Notes under the pieces: generated by a model
What the model was told of the DNA's origin: nothing
Database searches by the model: none
The model's input: the letters and a program-made list of their open reading frames with translations, nothing else
Made by a program: the position numbers and the translations under genes
Assembly (NCBI RefSeq): GCF_021403115.1
Contig: NZ_JAJSSH010000003.1
Location: 310,001 to 374,000 of the forward strand
Length of the DNA: 64,000 bases
Direction: 5' to 3'
Source of the DNA: Sphingobium sufflavum
Lineage (GTDB): Bacteria; Pseudomonadota; Alphaproteobacteria; Sphingomonadales; Sphingomonadaceae
Shown: piece after piece, positions 25,287 through 34,180 of the stretch
Layout: each line of letters opens with the position of its first letter
Numbering within the stretch: the stretch's first letter is position 1

Positions 25287-26719
25287 GCGGGCACCTTCAT
25301 GGCGGCGACCCAGCGGTCGCGACAGGCCGCCATATCGCCGTCCAGCGGGGTAACGCGCAAGAGATCGCCCTGCGGCTTCAAAGTCGGGTCGAGCAGGCGC
25401 AACGCGCCCAGCGACACGTCATTATGCGCGCTGCCGGTGTAGATCGCCATGTCGGGGCGCAGTGCGGCGAGGGCGCGGACGAACACCTGCGCCTCGGCAA
25501 AGCGGCCTTCCACCAGCAAATGGCCCTTCGCGCCGATCAGGTCGAGCGCGGCGTCCGCCACCAGCGCGGCGTAGAGGCAGGCGGCGGCGCGGCGGGCGTA
25601 CCAGTCGTCCGGGCCGTCCACTGACGGGCCGATCCAGCGCGATTGACCATCGGGGAAGGGGCCGCAGCCGGGGGCGAGCGTGGGGAGCAGCAGTGTGCCC
25701 TTCGCCAGCAGGCCGGGCACTGCCGCCAGCAGCGCGGGCTGATCCGGCGCGATGTCGACCATGCGCGTGTCGAGTTCGATCAGCGTCTCGATCTCCCGCC
25801 CGCCCATGAAACGAGCGGAGGGGACGGGGACGCCGAAGGCATCGACATTGACCAGGCAGTCGCGCGCGTCGGAGAGGGTGGCGGTGGCCACCGGTTCCTG
25901 CGGCAAACGCATGGCGATGAACCATGTGCCGGTCGAGAGGATGGTGGCGTCCTGCCCGGCCAACGCGTCGAAGCCCCTCGCGGCCATCAGAGCGGCATTG
26001 CTGTCGTGCAGGCCCGCGAGGATTTTGACGGTGTCGCGCAGGCCCGTCGCGCGGGCGATGTCCGGGCGCAGGGTGCCCATGGTCGCGCCCGCCGGGACGA
26101 TGGGCGCAAAGCGGTCCGCCCAGCCCATGCGCTTCGCAAGTGGCGAGAACGTCGCGGTGTCGGGCGCCCACAGGTCGCTGTGACAGCCGAGGCTGGTGAC
26201 TTCGCTGGCCGCCTGCCCACTGAGGAACCAGCCCCAATATTGCGCCCAGGGCACCAGCGTCGCCTCGGCCATCGCATCGGGATAGAGCCGGTCGAGCCAA
26301 TAGAGCTGGCTGCCGATGTTCAGGCCAGCGGGAAGGGCGGGGGAACCTGTGACGGCGAAGGCGTCACGCTCCGCGCGATAGGCGGCCATGACGGCCTCGT
26401 CGATGGGCTGTTCATAGTCGAGTGGGGGAAAGGCCGGGGTCGCGTCGTCGCCCCGGCCCGTTATCGCCACCACGCCCGCGCCATGGCCGACGGGAATGAT
26501 TGCCTCGATCGGATGAGCGGCATGGCGGGCCAGCGCCTCGACCAGCCAAGTGCCGATGCCATCCGCGTCGAGTCGGCGCAGGCCATCCACCTCCACCACC
26601 GTATTGGGACGCACCTGCCGGTCCAGCAACTGCCCGTCGCGCGACCAGAGGGTCACCTTGCTGAGGGTTTTGCCGATATCGACAACGATGGCGTGGCCGC
26701 TGTTCAGAAGACTCTCCAT
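25283..26719 (-). CDS. FGGY-family carbohydrate kinase, probable L-rhamnulokinase
   Basis: This gene encodes 478 residues from the ATG at 26719; a longer frame to 26749 would enter the shared promoter. The ATPase-type phosphate-binding motif [14 protein letters not shown] opens the protein. [12 protein letters not shown] and [12 protein letters not shown] follow, where FGGY kinases carry the catalytic Asp (LHDS) and nucleotide-binding loops. It phosphorylates L-rhamnulose in the context of the rhamnose isomerase and rhamnulose-1-phosphate aldolase genes across the divergent promoter. It is the first gene of the minus-strand operon. Confidence 0.85.
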   Translation of the reverse strand: MESLLNSGHAIVVDIGKTLSKVTLWSRDGQLLDRQVRPNTVVEVDGLRRLDADGIGTWLVEALARHAAHPIEAIIPVGHGAGVVAITGRGDDATPAFPPLDYEQPIDEAVMAAYRAERDAFAVTGSPALPAGLNIGSQLYWLDRLYPDAMAEATLVPWAQYWGWFLSGQAASEVTSLGCHSDLWAPDTATFSPLAKRMGWADRFAPIVPAGATMGTLRPDIARATGLRDTVKILAGLHDSNAALMAARGFDALAGQDATILSTGTWFIAMRLPQEPVATATLSDARDCLVNVDAFGVPVPSARFMGGREIETLIELDTRMVDIAPDQPALLAAVPGLLAKGTLLLPTLAPGCGPFPDGQSRWIGPSVDGPDDWYARRAAACLYAALVADAALDLIGAKGHLLVEGRFAEAQVFVRALAALRPDMAIYTGSAHNDVSLGALRLLDPTLKPQGDLLRVTPLDGDMAACRDRWVAAMKVPA

Positions 26720-26808
26720 GGACGTTGATTGAGCATTTATGACAAGCAATGATCGTTTTGTATCGACAAAGATTGATTCAGGGAAGCGGGAATGTTAGGA
26801 GAAGCCTC
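26720..26808. promoter_or_regulatory. Divergent rhamnose promoter with direct repeats and a palindrome
   Basis: This 89-bp spacer lies between the kinase (minus) and the bifunctional aldolase (plus). It contains similar 12-mers GACAAGCAATGA (26741-26752) and GACAAAGATTGA (26765-26776), 24 bases apart, and a palindrome TTGTATCGACAA (26758-26769). It is the natural binding region for the DeoR-type regulator at 22018-22815. Confidence 0.45.
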
Positions 26809-28920
26809 ATGACGCTGCAAACGACCCTTAGCTCCGCCGCGATTCCCTTCGCCGTCCCCACCAGCCGCTGGGACGATGTCCAGGCGGCCCAGAAATCCCC
26901 GGAAGAGCTGCTGCTCTACCGTTCGAACCTGCTCGGATCGGACCTGACCGTCACCAATTTCGGTGGTGGCAACACCTCCGCGAAAATCGTGGAAACGGAC
27001 CCGCTGACCGGCGATTCGGTCGAGGTTCTTTGGGTCAAGGGATCGGGTGGCGACATCGGCTCGATGAAGCTGGACGGTTTTGCCACACTCTATCAGGACA
27101 AGCTGCTGGGCCTTGAAAGGCATTATGCCGGGCCGGACGACGATGATAAAATGGTTGGTTATCTTCCGCATTGCACGTTCAACCTGAACGGGCGCGCGGC
27201 GTCCATCGACACCCCGCTTCACTCGCTGCTGCCTTTCGCTCATGTCGATCATGTCCACCCGGATGCGATCATCGCGCTGGCCGCCTCGTCCGGTGGCGAG
27301 GAGGCGACCAAGGCGATCTGGGGTGGACGGATCGGCTGGCTGGGATGGAAGCGTCCCGGTTACACGCTGGGCGTGCAGTTGCGCGACTATGTCGCCGCTC
27401 ACCCCGGTGTCGAGGGCGTGATGCTGGCGGGCCACGGCATCATTTGCTGGGCGGATACGGCGAAGGATTGTTACGAGCATACGGTCGAACTGATCGCGGA
27501 TGCCGCCGCCTATCTGAATGCGAAGCTGGCGGAGCGCCCGGCCTTTGGCGGGCAGGTGGTTGCGCCTAATCCTGATCGTGCGGCGATCGCGGCCGACCTG
27601 ATGCCCCGCCTGCGTGGCCTGATGACCGGCGCGCGCCGCAAGCTGGGCCATTATAGCGACGATGTGGAGGCGCTGGAGTTCACTGGCTCGAAGGAGTTCG
27701 AGCGTCTGGCCGGGATCGGCACCTCCTGCCCCGACCATTTTCTGCGCACGAAGATCGCGCCGCTGACGCTGGACCCGGCAAAGTTGACCGACGATGCCTA
27801 TCTGGCGGAAAAGCTGATCGCCTACCGCGCGCTGTATGCGGCCTATTATGAGCGGTGCAAGCGCGGCAATTCGCCCGCGATGCGCGACAGCAACCCGGTT
27901 GTCGTGCTGGTGCCGGGCGTCGGTCGAATCACCTTCGCCACCGACAAGACGACCGCCCGCCTCGCAGGTGAATTCTATGGTAACGCCATCAATGTGATGC
28001 GCGGCGCGGAGGCGATCGGCGACTATATCGGCTTGGACGAACAGGAAGCGTTCGACATTGAATATTGGCTGTTGGAGGAAGCGAAGCTCCAGCGCATGCC
28101 CGCGCCCAAGCCGCTGGTCGGGCGCATCGCCCTCGTCACCGGCGGTGCAGGTGGCATCGGTGCAGCGACCGCCGCGCGGTTGCTGCGCGACGGAGCCTGC
28201 GTGTTGCTGGCCGATCGAGATGGTGGTGCGGTGGAAGAAGTTCGCGCCGGTTTCGCCCAGCAGTTCGGCAAGGACGTGGTCCGTACCGCGACCTGTGACG
28301 TAACCGACGAGGTGCAGGTTCAGGCCGCGTTCGACACCTGCGCGCGCGAGTTCGGCGGTCTGGACATTCTGGTCGCCAATGCCGGCATAGCCTCCTCCGC
28401 GCCGATCGAGGAAACGACCGTCGCCCTGTGGCGCAAGAATTACGATGTTCTGGCCGAGGGCTATTTCCTCACCGCCCGTTCCGCCTTCCCGCTGATGAAG
28501 CGGATGAAGGAGCAGGGCGGGGCAGCGATCGTGTTCATCGGGTCGAAGAATGCCGTGGCGGCGGCGACCAACGCCAGCGCCTATGCCAGCGCTAAGGCAG
28601 CGGCGAACCATCTGGGCCGCTGCCTCGCGCTGGAAGGTGCGCCGTCGGGTATTCGGGTCAATATCGTCAACCCGGACGCGGTCATCAAGGGATCGCGCAT
28701 CTGGGACGGCGACTGGCGCAAGGAGCGGGCAGGTGCCTATGGGATCGACAGCGGCACGGAACTGGAAGAGCATTATCGCGCCCGTTCGATGCTGAAGCGC
28801 GACGTCTTGCCAGAGGATATCGCGGAGGCTGCTTATTTCCTCGCCAGCGACATGTCGGCCAAGTCGACCGGCAACATGATCAACGTCGATGCAGGCAATG
28901 CGCAGGCCTTTACTCGCTGA
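26809..28920 (+). CDS. Bifunctional rhamnulose-1-phosphate aldolase / short-chain dehydrogenase
   Basis: This gene encodes 703 residues from the ATG at 26809, with ribosome site AGGAGAAG. Residues of about 1-430 form the class II aldolase domain: VTNFGGGNTSAK, LWVKGSGGD, and metal ligands in HSLLPFAHVDHVHPD and MLAGHGIICW. Residues of about 440-703 are a short-chain dehydrogenase with VTGGAGGIGAAT, LVANAGIA and the YASAKAA catalytic Tyr-Lys. The aldolase yields dihydroxyacetone phosphate and L-lactaldehyde; the dehydrogenase is expected to oxidise lactaldehyde to L-lactate, which LldD then uses. This fusion is an established arrangement in several bacterial groups. Confidence 0.93.
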   Translation: MTLQTTLSSAAIPFAVPTSRWDDVQAAQKSPEELLLYRSNLLGSDLTVTNFGGGNTSAKIVETDPLTGDSVEVLWVKGSGGDIGSMKLDGFATLYQDKLLGLERHYAGPDDDDKMVGYLPHCTFNLNGRAASIDTPLHSLLPFAHVDHVHPDAIIALAASSGGEEATKAIWGGRIGWLGWKRPGYTLGVQLRDYVAAHPGVEGVMLAGHGIICWADTAKDCYEHTVELIADAAAYLNAKLAERPAFGGQVVAPNPDRAAIAADLMPRLRGLMTGARRKLGHYSDDVEALEFTGSKEFERLAGIGTSCPDHFLRTKIAPLTLDPAKLTDDAYLAEKLIAYRALYAAYYERCKRGNSPAMRDSNPVVVLVPGVGRITFATDKTTARLAGEFYGNAINVMRGAEAIGDYIGLDEQEAFDIEYWLLEEAKLQRMPAPKPLVGRIALVTGGAGGIGAATAARLLRDGACVLLADRDGGAVEEVRAGFAQQFGKDVVRTATCDVTDEVQVQAAFDTCAREFGGLDILVANAGIASSAPIEETTVALWRKNYDVLAEGYFLTARSAFPLMKRMKEQGGAAIVFIGSKNAVAAATNASAYASAKAAANHLGRCLALEGAPSGIRVNIVNPDAVIKGSRIWDGDWRKERAGAYGIDSGTELEEHYRARSMLKRDVLPEDIAEAAYFLASDMSAKSTGNMINVDAGNAQAFTR

Positions 28921-29023
28921 TTTACCTGTTCTCCCACTGTGCCGGGCATGAGGGTATCCTCCCCAAATTGTGACGCCCTTGTCCCGGCGCTTTCTTATAA
29001 GAATGATTTTCGGAGATGATCTG

Positions 29024-30316
29024 ATGGCTGCCCTTCCCCTTTCCGCCGACCTGATTGCCGAAGCCAATGCGCGCGATAGCGTTGCGCTGGAGGAGGATTA
29101 TGCGGCGCTGGGTCGCCAGTTGGAGCGGCGGGGCATCGCGATCGACGCGATCAAGGACCGGGTGGCGAGCTTTTCCGTCGCGGTTCCCAGTTGGGGTGCG
29201 GGTCGCGGTGGCACGCGCTTCGCGAAATTCCCGATCGCGGGCGAACCGACCAACATCCATGAGAAACTGGAGGATTGCGCGGTCATCAACCAGCTGTCGC
29301 GTGTAACGCCGCGTGTCTCGCCACATTTTCCGTGGGACAAGGTGAGCGACTATGGCGCCCTGCGTGAAGAAGCGGCGGACCTCGGCCTCGGCTTCGACGC
29401 GGTGAACAGCAATACTTTCCAGGATCAGGCCGGACAGGCCCACAGCTATTCCACCGGATCGCTGTCCTCCACCGATGAGGCGACGCGCGCGCAGGCGGTG
29501 GAGCATAATATCGAATGCATCGAGATCGGCCAGAAGCTGGGCAGCCGCGACCTGACCGTGTGGGTCGGCGATGGCACGAATTTCCCCGGTCAGCAGGATC
29601 TGGGCCGTTCGCTGGATCGCTATCTGGATGCCGCCGCCGACGTCTATGCCGCATTGCCCGACGGCTGGCGGATACTGCTGGAGCATAAGATGTTCGAGCC
29701 GGCTTTTTATTCTTCCGTCATCTCCGACTGGGGCAGTTCCATCCTTGCAGCGCAGGAACTGGGTCCGAAGGCGAAGTGCCTCGTCGATCTGGGTCATCAT
29801 GCGCCCAACACCAATATCGAGCAGATCGTGGCCCGCCTCCACCGCTTCGGCAAGTTGGGCGGTTTCCACTTCAACGACAGCAAATATGGCGATGACGATC
29901 TCGATAGTGGCTCGATCAACCCGCACCAGTTGTTCCTGATCTTCAACGAACTGGTCGAGGCGGAACTGCACCCGCGAGACGGTTTCGATCCCAGCTATAT
30001 GATCGACCAGTCGCACAATGTGACCGATCCTATCGAATCCATGCTGTCGTCGGCGGAAGCGATCACATCCTGCTACGCTAAGGCGCTGCTGGTGGATCGC
30101 GCCGCATTGCATGGGGCGCAGACCGACAATGATACGATGATGGCGTTTCAGGCGCTACGCCGGGCGTATAACGTCGATGTTGCGCCGATCCTGGCCAAGG
30201 CGCGCGCGGAGGCGGGTGGCGCCATCGATGTGCTGGCGAGCTATCGCGAGAGCCAGTATCGTGCCCGAAAGGCGCAGGAGCGCAAAGCCGTGGGACTGGG
30301 TGCGGGGATCGTCTGA
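29024..30316 (+). CDS. rhaI: L-rhamnose isomerase (RhaI-type)
   Basis: This gene encodes 430 residues from the ATG at 29024, preceded by CGGAGATGAT; an in-frame ATG at 29003 is less likely. The product is a TIM-barrel xylose-isomerase-like enzyme: WVGDGTNFPGQQD, the metal-site segments LLEHKMFEPAFYSSVI, CLVDLGHHAPNTNIEQIVA and GFHFNDSKYGDDDLD, and PSYMIDQSHNVTDPIE. It converts L-rhamnose to L-rhamnulose. It follows the aldolase gene by about 100 bp on the same strand and ends at a strong terminator. Confidence 0.9.
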   Translation: MAALPLSADLIAEANARDSVALEEDYAALGRQLERRGIAIDAIKDRVASFSVAVPSWGAGRGGTRFAKFPIAGEPTNIHEKLEDCAVINQLSRVTPRVSPHFPWDKVSDYGALREEAADLGLGFDAVNSNTFQDQAGQAHSYSTGSLSSTDEATRAQAVEHNIECIEIGQKLGSRDLTVWVGDGTNFPGQQDLGRSLDRYLDAAADVYAALPDGWRILLEHKMFEPAFYSSVISDWGSSILAAQELGPKAKCLVDLGHHAPNTNIEQIVARLHRFGKLGGFHFNDSKYGDDDLDSGSINPHQLFLIFNELVEAELHPRDGFDPSYMIDQSHNVTDPIESMLSSAEAITSCYAKALLVDRAALHGAQTDNDTMMAFQALRRAYNVDVAPILAKARAEAGGAIDVLASYRESQYRARKAQERKAVGLGAGIV

Positions 30317-30327
30317 CGAAAATGAAG

Positions 30328-30360
30328 CCCGCCGGGGAGGGGAGCCTCCGGCGGGTTTTT
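30328..30360 (+). terminator. Rho-independent terminator after the rhamnose isomerase gene
   Basis: CCCGCCGG (30328-30335) and CCGGCGGG (30348-30355) form the main stem, AGG/CCT extends it inside, and five T residues follow at 30356-30360. It separates the isomerase gene from the rhamnosidase gene, which therefore needs its own promoter within 30361-30410 or read-through. Confidence 0.85.
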
Positions 30361-30410
30361 ACGCGAATATTGAATTCATAATTTGAACCACAAATAAATG
30401 GGAGGTTGCG

Positions 30411-33400
30411 ATGTTTGGAACCCGGTTGCGTCTGGCGCTCGTCACAGCCACCGCGCTCAGCGCCCTGCCTGCCTTGGCTGACACGCCTGCGGCACCCGTT
30501 CCGGCGGCCACGTCCGCGCTGGAGGGCCAGTTCCGCGATCCCCCGGCCAGTGCCCGTCCGCGGGTGTGGTGGCACTGGATGAACGGCAATATCTCGAAGG
30601 ACGGCATCGCCAAGGATATGGCGTGGATGAAGCGCGTTGGCATCGGCGGTCTCCAGAATTTCGATGCAAACCTGAAGACGCCGCAGGTGGTGGACAAGCG
30701 CCTCGTCTATATGACGCCGGAGTGGAAGGACGCCTTCCGCTTTGCCGCGACAGAGGCGGATCGGCAGGGGCTGGAACTCGCCATCGCGGCCTCCCCCGGC
30801 TGGTCGGAGACAGGTGGGCCGTGGGTGCCCACCGAGGACGGCCTGAAAAAGCTGGTGTGGAGCGAGACGGATGTCGTGGGCGGCAAGGCGTTCGCGGGTA
30901 AGCTGGCCGCGCCGCCCTCCGTCACGGGACCGTTCCAGACCGTTGCCAAGACCGGACCGGGCAATGCGCTGGGCGGGGGTGATCCCGCCCGCCCGATCCC
31001 CACCTATTATGCCGATGTGGCGGTGTTGGCCTGGCCGGTCGATGCAAGCCCCGCCGTGTTCCAGCCCAAGGCAGTGGCACAGGACGGGCAGGTGCTGGAC
31101 ATCGCGCCACTGACCGATACCGACCTGATGAGCGCGGTGTCGATCAAGAAGGGGAGCGGCGCGAATCCGGCATCGGTGACGCTGGATTATGGCAAGGCGC
31201 AGACGATGCGGTCGGCCAGCCTGTTCCTGCCCGGTGCGGCCATGCTGTTCATGGGCGCGGACACAAAGCCGCGATTGGAGGCGAGCGACGACGGGGCGGC
31301 GTGGCGCACGGTGGCGGAGATGCCCGCCGGAATGGTGCCGACCACGATCAGCTTCTCGCCGGTTACGGCTCGCTATTTCCGCGTGCTGTTCCTTCCTGCG
31401 GGTGCCAGTCCCATGTCATCCTTCTTTGCCCCGGCCCCCGGTGTCGACCTGTCTGCTCTGTCCTTCATGGCGGCGGGCGCGTCAGGTGGCGCGACGGGTA
31501 TGAAGATCGGCGACCTGCGCCTATCGCCCGACGCTCGCATCGACCGTTATGAGGCGAAGGCAGGCAACCAGATTGAGCAGGATTATTACGCACTGAGTGC
31601 GGGCCTTCCAGAGGTGGCAGGCGTCGCGCCGGGCAAGGTGGTCGACCTGACCGCGAAAATGCGCGCCGACGGCACGCTGGACTGGACTCCGCCCAAGGGC
31701 CGCTGGCGCGTGCTGCGACTGGGTTATTCGCTGCTGGGCACGGAGAATCATCCCGCGCCGCCAGAGGCGACGGGTCTGGAGGTCGACAAGTTCGACGGTG
31801 CTGCTGTGCGCCGCTACCTCGACCATTATATCGGCATGTACCGCGACGCAGCGGGCAAGGAGATGGTCGGCGCCAAGGGCGTGCAGGCGATCCTGACCGA
31901 CAGTATTGAGGTGGGCGCGGCGAACTGGACCCCGCGCATGGTCGAGCAGTTCAAAGCACTGCGCGGTTATGACCCAACGCCCTGGATGCCCGCGCTGACC
32001 GGCGTGGTGATCGGGTCGCGCGCGGACAGCGACCGCTTCCTCTATGATTATCGCCGCACGTTGGCAGACCTGATGGCGTCGCAACATTATGGCACCGTCG
32101 CGGCGGTTGCGCATGAGAATGGCCTGAAGGTCTATGGCGAGGCGCTGGAGGATCATCGTCCCTCACTGGGCGACGATATGGCGATGCGCCGCTACACGGA
32201 CATACCGATGGCGGCGATGTGGACCTATCGCAAGGAAACCGGGCCGAAGCTCTCCTATATCGCGGATATCAAGGGGGCGGCGTCGGTTGCCCATATCTAT
32301 GGTCAAAATCTGGTGGCGGCTGAGTCGCTGACCTCCTCTCTCAGCTATTGGCGGCATGCGCCGGGCAACCTCAAGCCAGTGATCGACCTGGAGTTCGTGA
32401 ATGGCGTCAACCGTCCGGTCATTCACACCAGCGTGCACCAGCCGGTGGACGACAAGGTGCCGGGACTCTCGCTGTTCATGTTCGGCCAATATTTTAACCG
32501 GCACGAAAGCTGGGCAGAAATGGCGAAGCCGTGGGTGGATTATATCAGCCGCAACTCACTGATGCTGCAACAGGGGCGCAATGTCGCGGACGTCGCCTAT
32601 TTCTATGGCGAGGAAGCGCCGCTGACCGGCCTATATGGTGACAAGCTGGTGCCCGACGCGCCAAAGACCAGTGCCTATGACTTCATCAATGCCGATGCCT
32701 TGTCGGACGCAATCAGCAATGAGGGTGCGGAACTGGTCGCCAAGGGCGGTGCGCGGTATCGCCTGCTCTATCTGGGTGGGTCGTCGCATCGGATGACGCT
32801 GGCCACGTTGCGGCGGATCGCGGCGCTGGTAGAGGGCGGTGCGACCGTGGTGGGTAAGGCGCCGGAGGGTAATCCGGGGCTGGCGGGCGATGCGGCCGAC
32901 TATGCGGCGCTGGTCAAGCGGCTGTGGTCTGGCGCAGCGGAGACGGTGGTCGGCAAGGGCCGGGTTATCGCCTCCAACGATGTCGAGGCGGCGCTGCGGA
33001 GCATTGGAATCGCGCCGGACTTCCGTTTCACTGGTGGGCAGGCGGACAGCGAGATTCCCTTCCTCCACCGCAAGCTGGCCGATGGCGACAGCTATTTCCT
33101 GGTCAACCGCAAGGAGCGAGCGGAGACGGTGGAGGCGCGTTTCCGTGTCACCGGCAAGGCGCCTGAACTGTGGCATGCGGAGACAGGCACATCCGAACCG
33201 GTCAGCTATCGCATCGAAAATGGCGAGACGATCGTGTCGTTGACGCTGGCGGCCGAGCAGTCAGTGCATGTCGTGTTCCGTAAGGCGGCCAAGGCGGAAG
33301 CACTGGCCATCAAGGCACTGGTTCCCGTTGAGCGTGGGCGGATCGAGAGTGCATGGACGGTGCATTTCCAGCCGGGCCGCAGTGCGCCGACCATTCCTGT

Positions 33401-33809
33401 CACCATGGCGACGCTGGCCCCTCTCAATGGGAATAAGGATCCGGCGATCAAATATTTCTCTGGCGTGGCGACCTATGCAAACAGCTTTGCAACCCCCGCA
33501 GGATGGAAGGCCGGGCAGCCGCTGTGGATTGATCTGGGCGCGGTGCATGAGCTGGCGGAAGTGTGGGTGAACGGCAAGTCGGCGGGAACGGTATGGCACG
33601 CGCCCTATCGCATCGACATCGGCGCGGTTGCCAAGGCCGGGCAGAATAAGATCGAGGTGAAGGTCGCCAATCTGTGGGTCAATCGCCTGATCGGCGATGC
33701 CCAGCCGGGTGCGAAGCCGGTGACATGGACTGCGCTGGCCAGCTACCGCAAGGATGCGCCGCTGGTGCCGTCGGGTCTCGTCGGTCCGGTGACGCTGCTG
33801 GGCCAGTAA
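30411..33809 (+). CDS. GH106 alpha-L-rhamnosidase, exported
   Basis: This 1132-residue protein has a Sec signal (LVTATALSALPALA) and the GH106 opening PRVWWHWMNGNISKDGI, followed by MKRVGIGGLQNFDA and LAIAASPGWSETGGPWV. These match the family founded on the Sphingomonas paucimobilis rhamnosidase. The C-terminus (about 1000-1132) is a galactose-binding-like beta-sandwich with LWIDLGAVHELAEVWVNGKSAGTVWHAPYRIDI. It should release terminal alpha-L-rhamnose in the periplasm. It directly follows the rhamnose isomerase gene, so hydrolysis, uptake and catabolism are encoded together. Confidence 0.93.
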   Translation: MFGTRLRLALVTATALSALPALADTPAAPVPAATSALEGQFRDPPASARPRVWWHWMNGNISKDGIAKDMAWMKRVGIGGLQNFDANLKTPQVVDKRLVYMTPEWKDAFRFAATEADRQGLELAIAASPGWSETGGPWVPTEDGLKKLVWSETDVVGGKAFAGKLAAPPSVTGPFQTVAKTGPGNALGGGDPARPIPTYYADVAVLAWPVDASPAVFQPKAVAQDGQVLDIAPLTDTDLMSAVSIKKGSGANPASVTLDYGKAQTMRSASLFLPGAAMLFMGADTKPRLEASDDGAAWRTVAEMPAGMVPTTISFSPVTARYFRVLFLPAGASPMSSFFAPAPGVDLSALSFMAAGASGGATGMKIGDLRLSPDARIDRYEAKAGNQIEQDYYALSAGLPEVAGVAPGKVVDLTAKMRADGTLDWTPPKGRWRVLRLGYSLLGTENHPAPPEATGLEVDKFDGAAVRRYLDHYIGMYRDAAGKEMVGAKGVQAILTDSIEVGAANWTPRMVEQFKALRGYDPTPWMPALTGVVIGSRADSDRFLYDYRRTLADLMASQHYGTVAAVAHENGLKVYGEALEDHRPSLGDDMAMRRYTDIPMAAMWTYRKETGPKLSYIADIKGAASVAHIYGQNLVAAESLTSSLSYWRHAPGNLKPVIDLEFVNGVNRPVIHTSVHQPVDDKVPGLSLFMFGQYFNRHESWAEMAKPWVDYISRNSLMLQQGRNVADVAYFYGEEAPLTGLYGDKLVPDAPKTSAYDFINADALSDAISNEGAELVAKGGARYRLLYLGGSSHRMTLATLRRIAALVEGGATVVGKAPEGNPGLAGDAADYAALVKRLWSGAAETVVGKGRVIASNDVEAALRSIGIAPDFRFTGGQADSEIPFLHRKLADGDSYFLVNRKERAETVEARFRVTGKAPELWHAETGTSEPVSYRIENGETIVSLTLAAEQSVHVVFRKAAKAEALAIKALVPVERGRIESAWTVHFQPGRSAPTIPVTMATLAPLNGNKDPAIKYFSGVATYANSFATPAGWKAGQPLWIDLGAVHELAEVWVNGKSAGTVWHAPYRIDIGAVAKAGQNKIEVKVANLWVNRLIGDAQPGAKPVTWTALASYRKDAPLVPSGLVGPVTLLGQ

Positions 33810-33843
33810 GTCCGGCCCGGACGGCAAAAGCTGGTGGCGCTGG

Positions 33844-33882
33844 AAGCGGCGGGTCGGTGGGACGGCCCGCCGCTTTCTTTTT
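33844..33882 (+). terminator. Rho-independent terminator after the rhamnosidase gene
   Basis: AAGCGGCGGG (33844-33853) pairs with CCCGCCGCTT (33866-33875), a perfect 10-bp stem, followed by a T-rich tract to 33882. Confidence 0.85.
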
Positions 33883-34180
33883 GCCTTGTGTGCGGAAGAT
33901 ACGAGATGGCTGGCGCAACAGGGATGGGTGTCTCACGCTGTCGCTTGACCGTCTGAACACTGCGTGCGAACTCACAGTGCATACATATGCGACAAAAAGT
34001 CGTTTATCGGAGGGATGTGAAAGCAATGCCTTTGCACCGTTACCGTACAGAGACGACCACGCAAGGCGGGTAGGCCAATGCGCCACGCCCCTTTCCCGAT
34101 GCCTATCCGTCGTTTCATGCAACAGGATTATGCCTGACGAATGCCAGCCGTCGCAGAACGGACAACAGGAGAGAGTGAAG
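33883..34180. other. Promoter region of the P450 gene
   Basis: About 300 bp without a gene. It contains a moderately AT-rich patch with ACAGTGCATACATATGCGAC (33974-33993). The coding start at 34181 is fixed by AGGAGAG at 34168-34174. Confidence 0.4.

Noticed and set aside
26737-29067. 776-codon minus-strand open frame opposite the rhamnulose-phosphate aldolase/dehydrogenase
   Set aside because: Antisense shadow of a well-identified bifunctional enzyme, with atypical composition and no family signatures.
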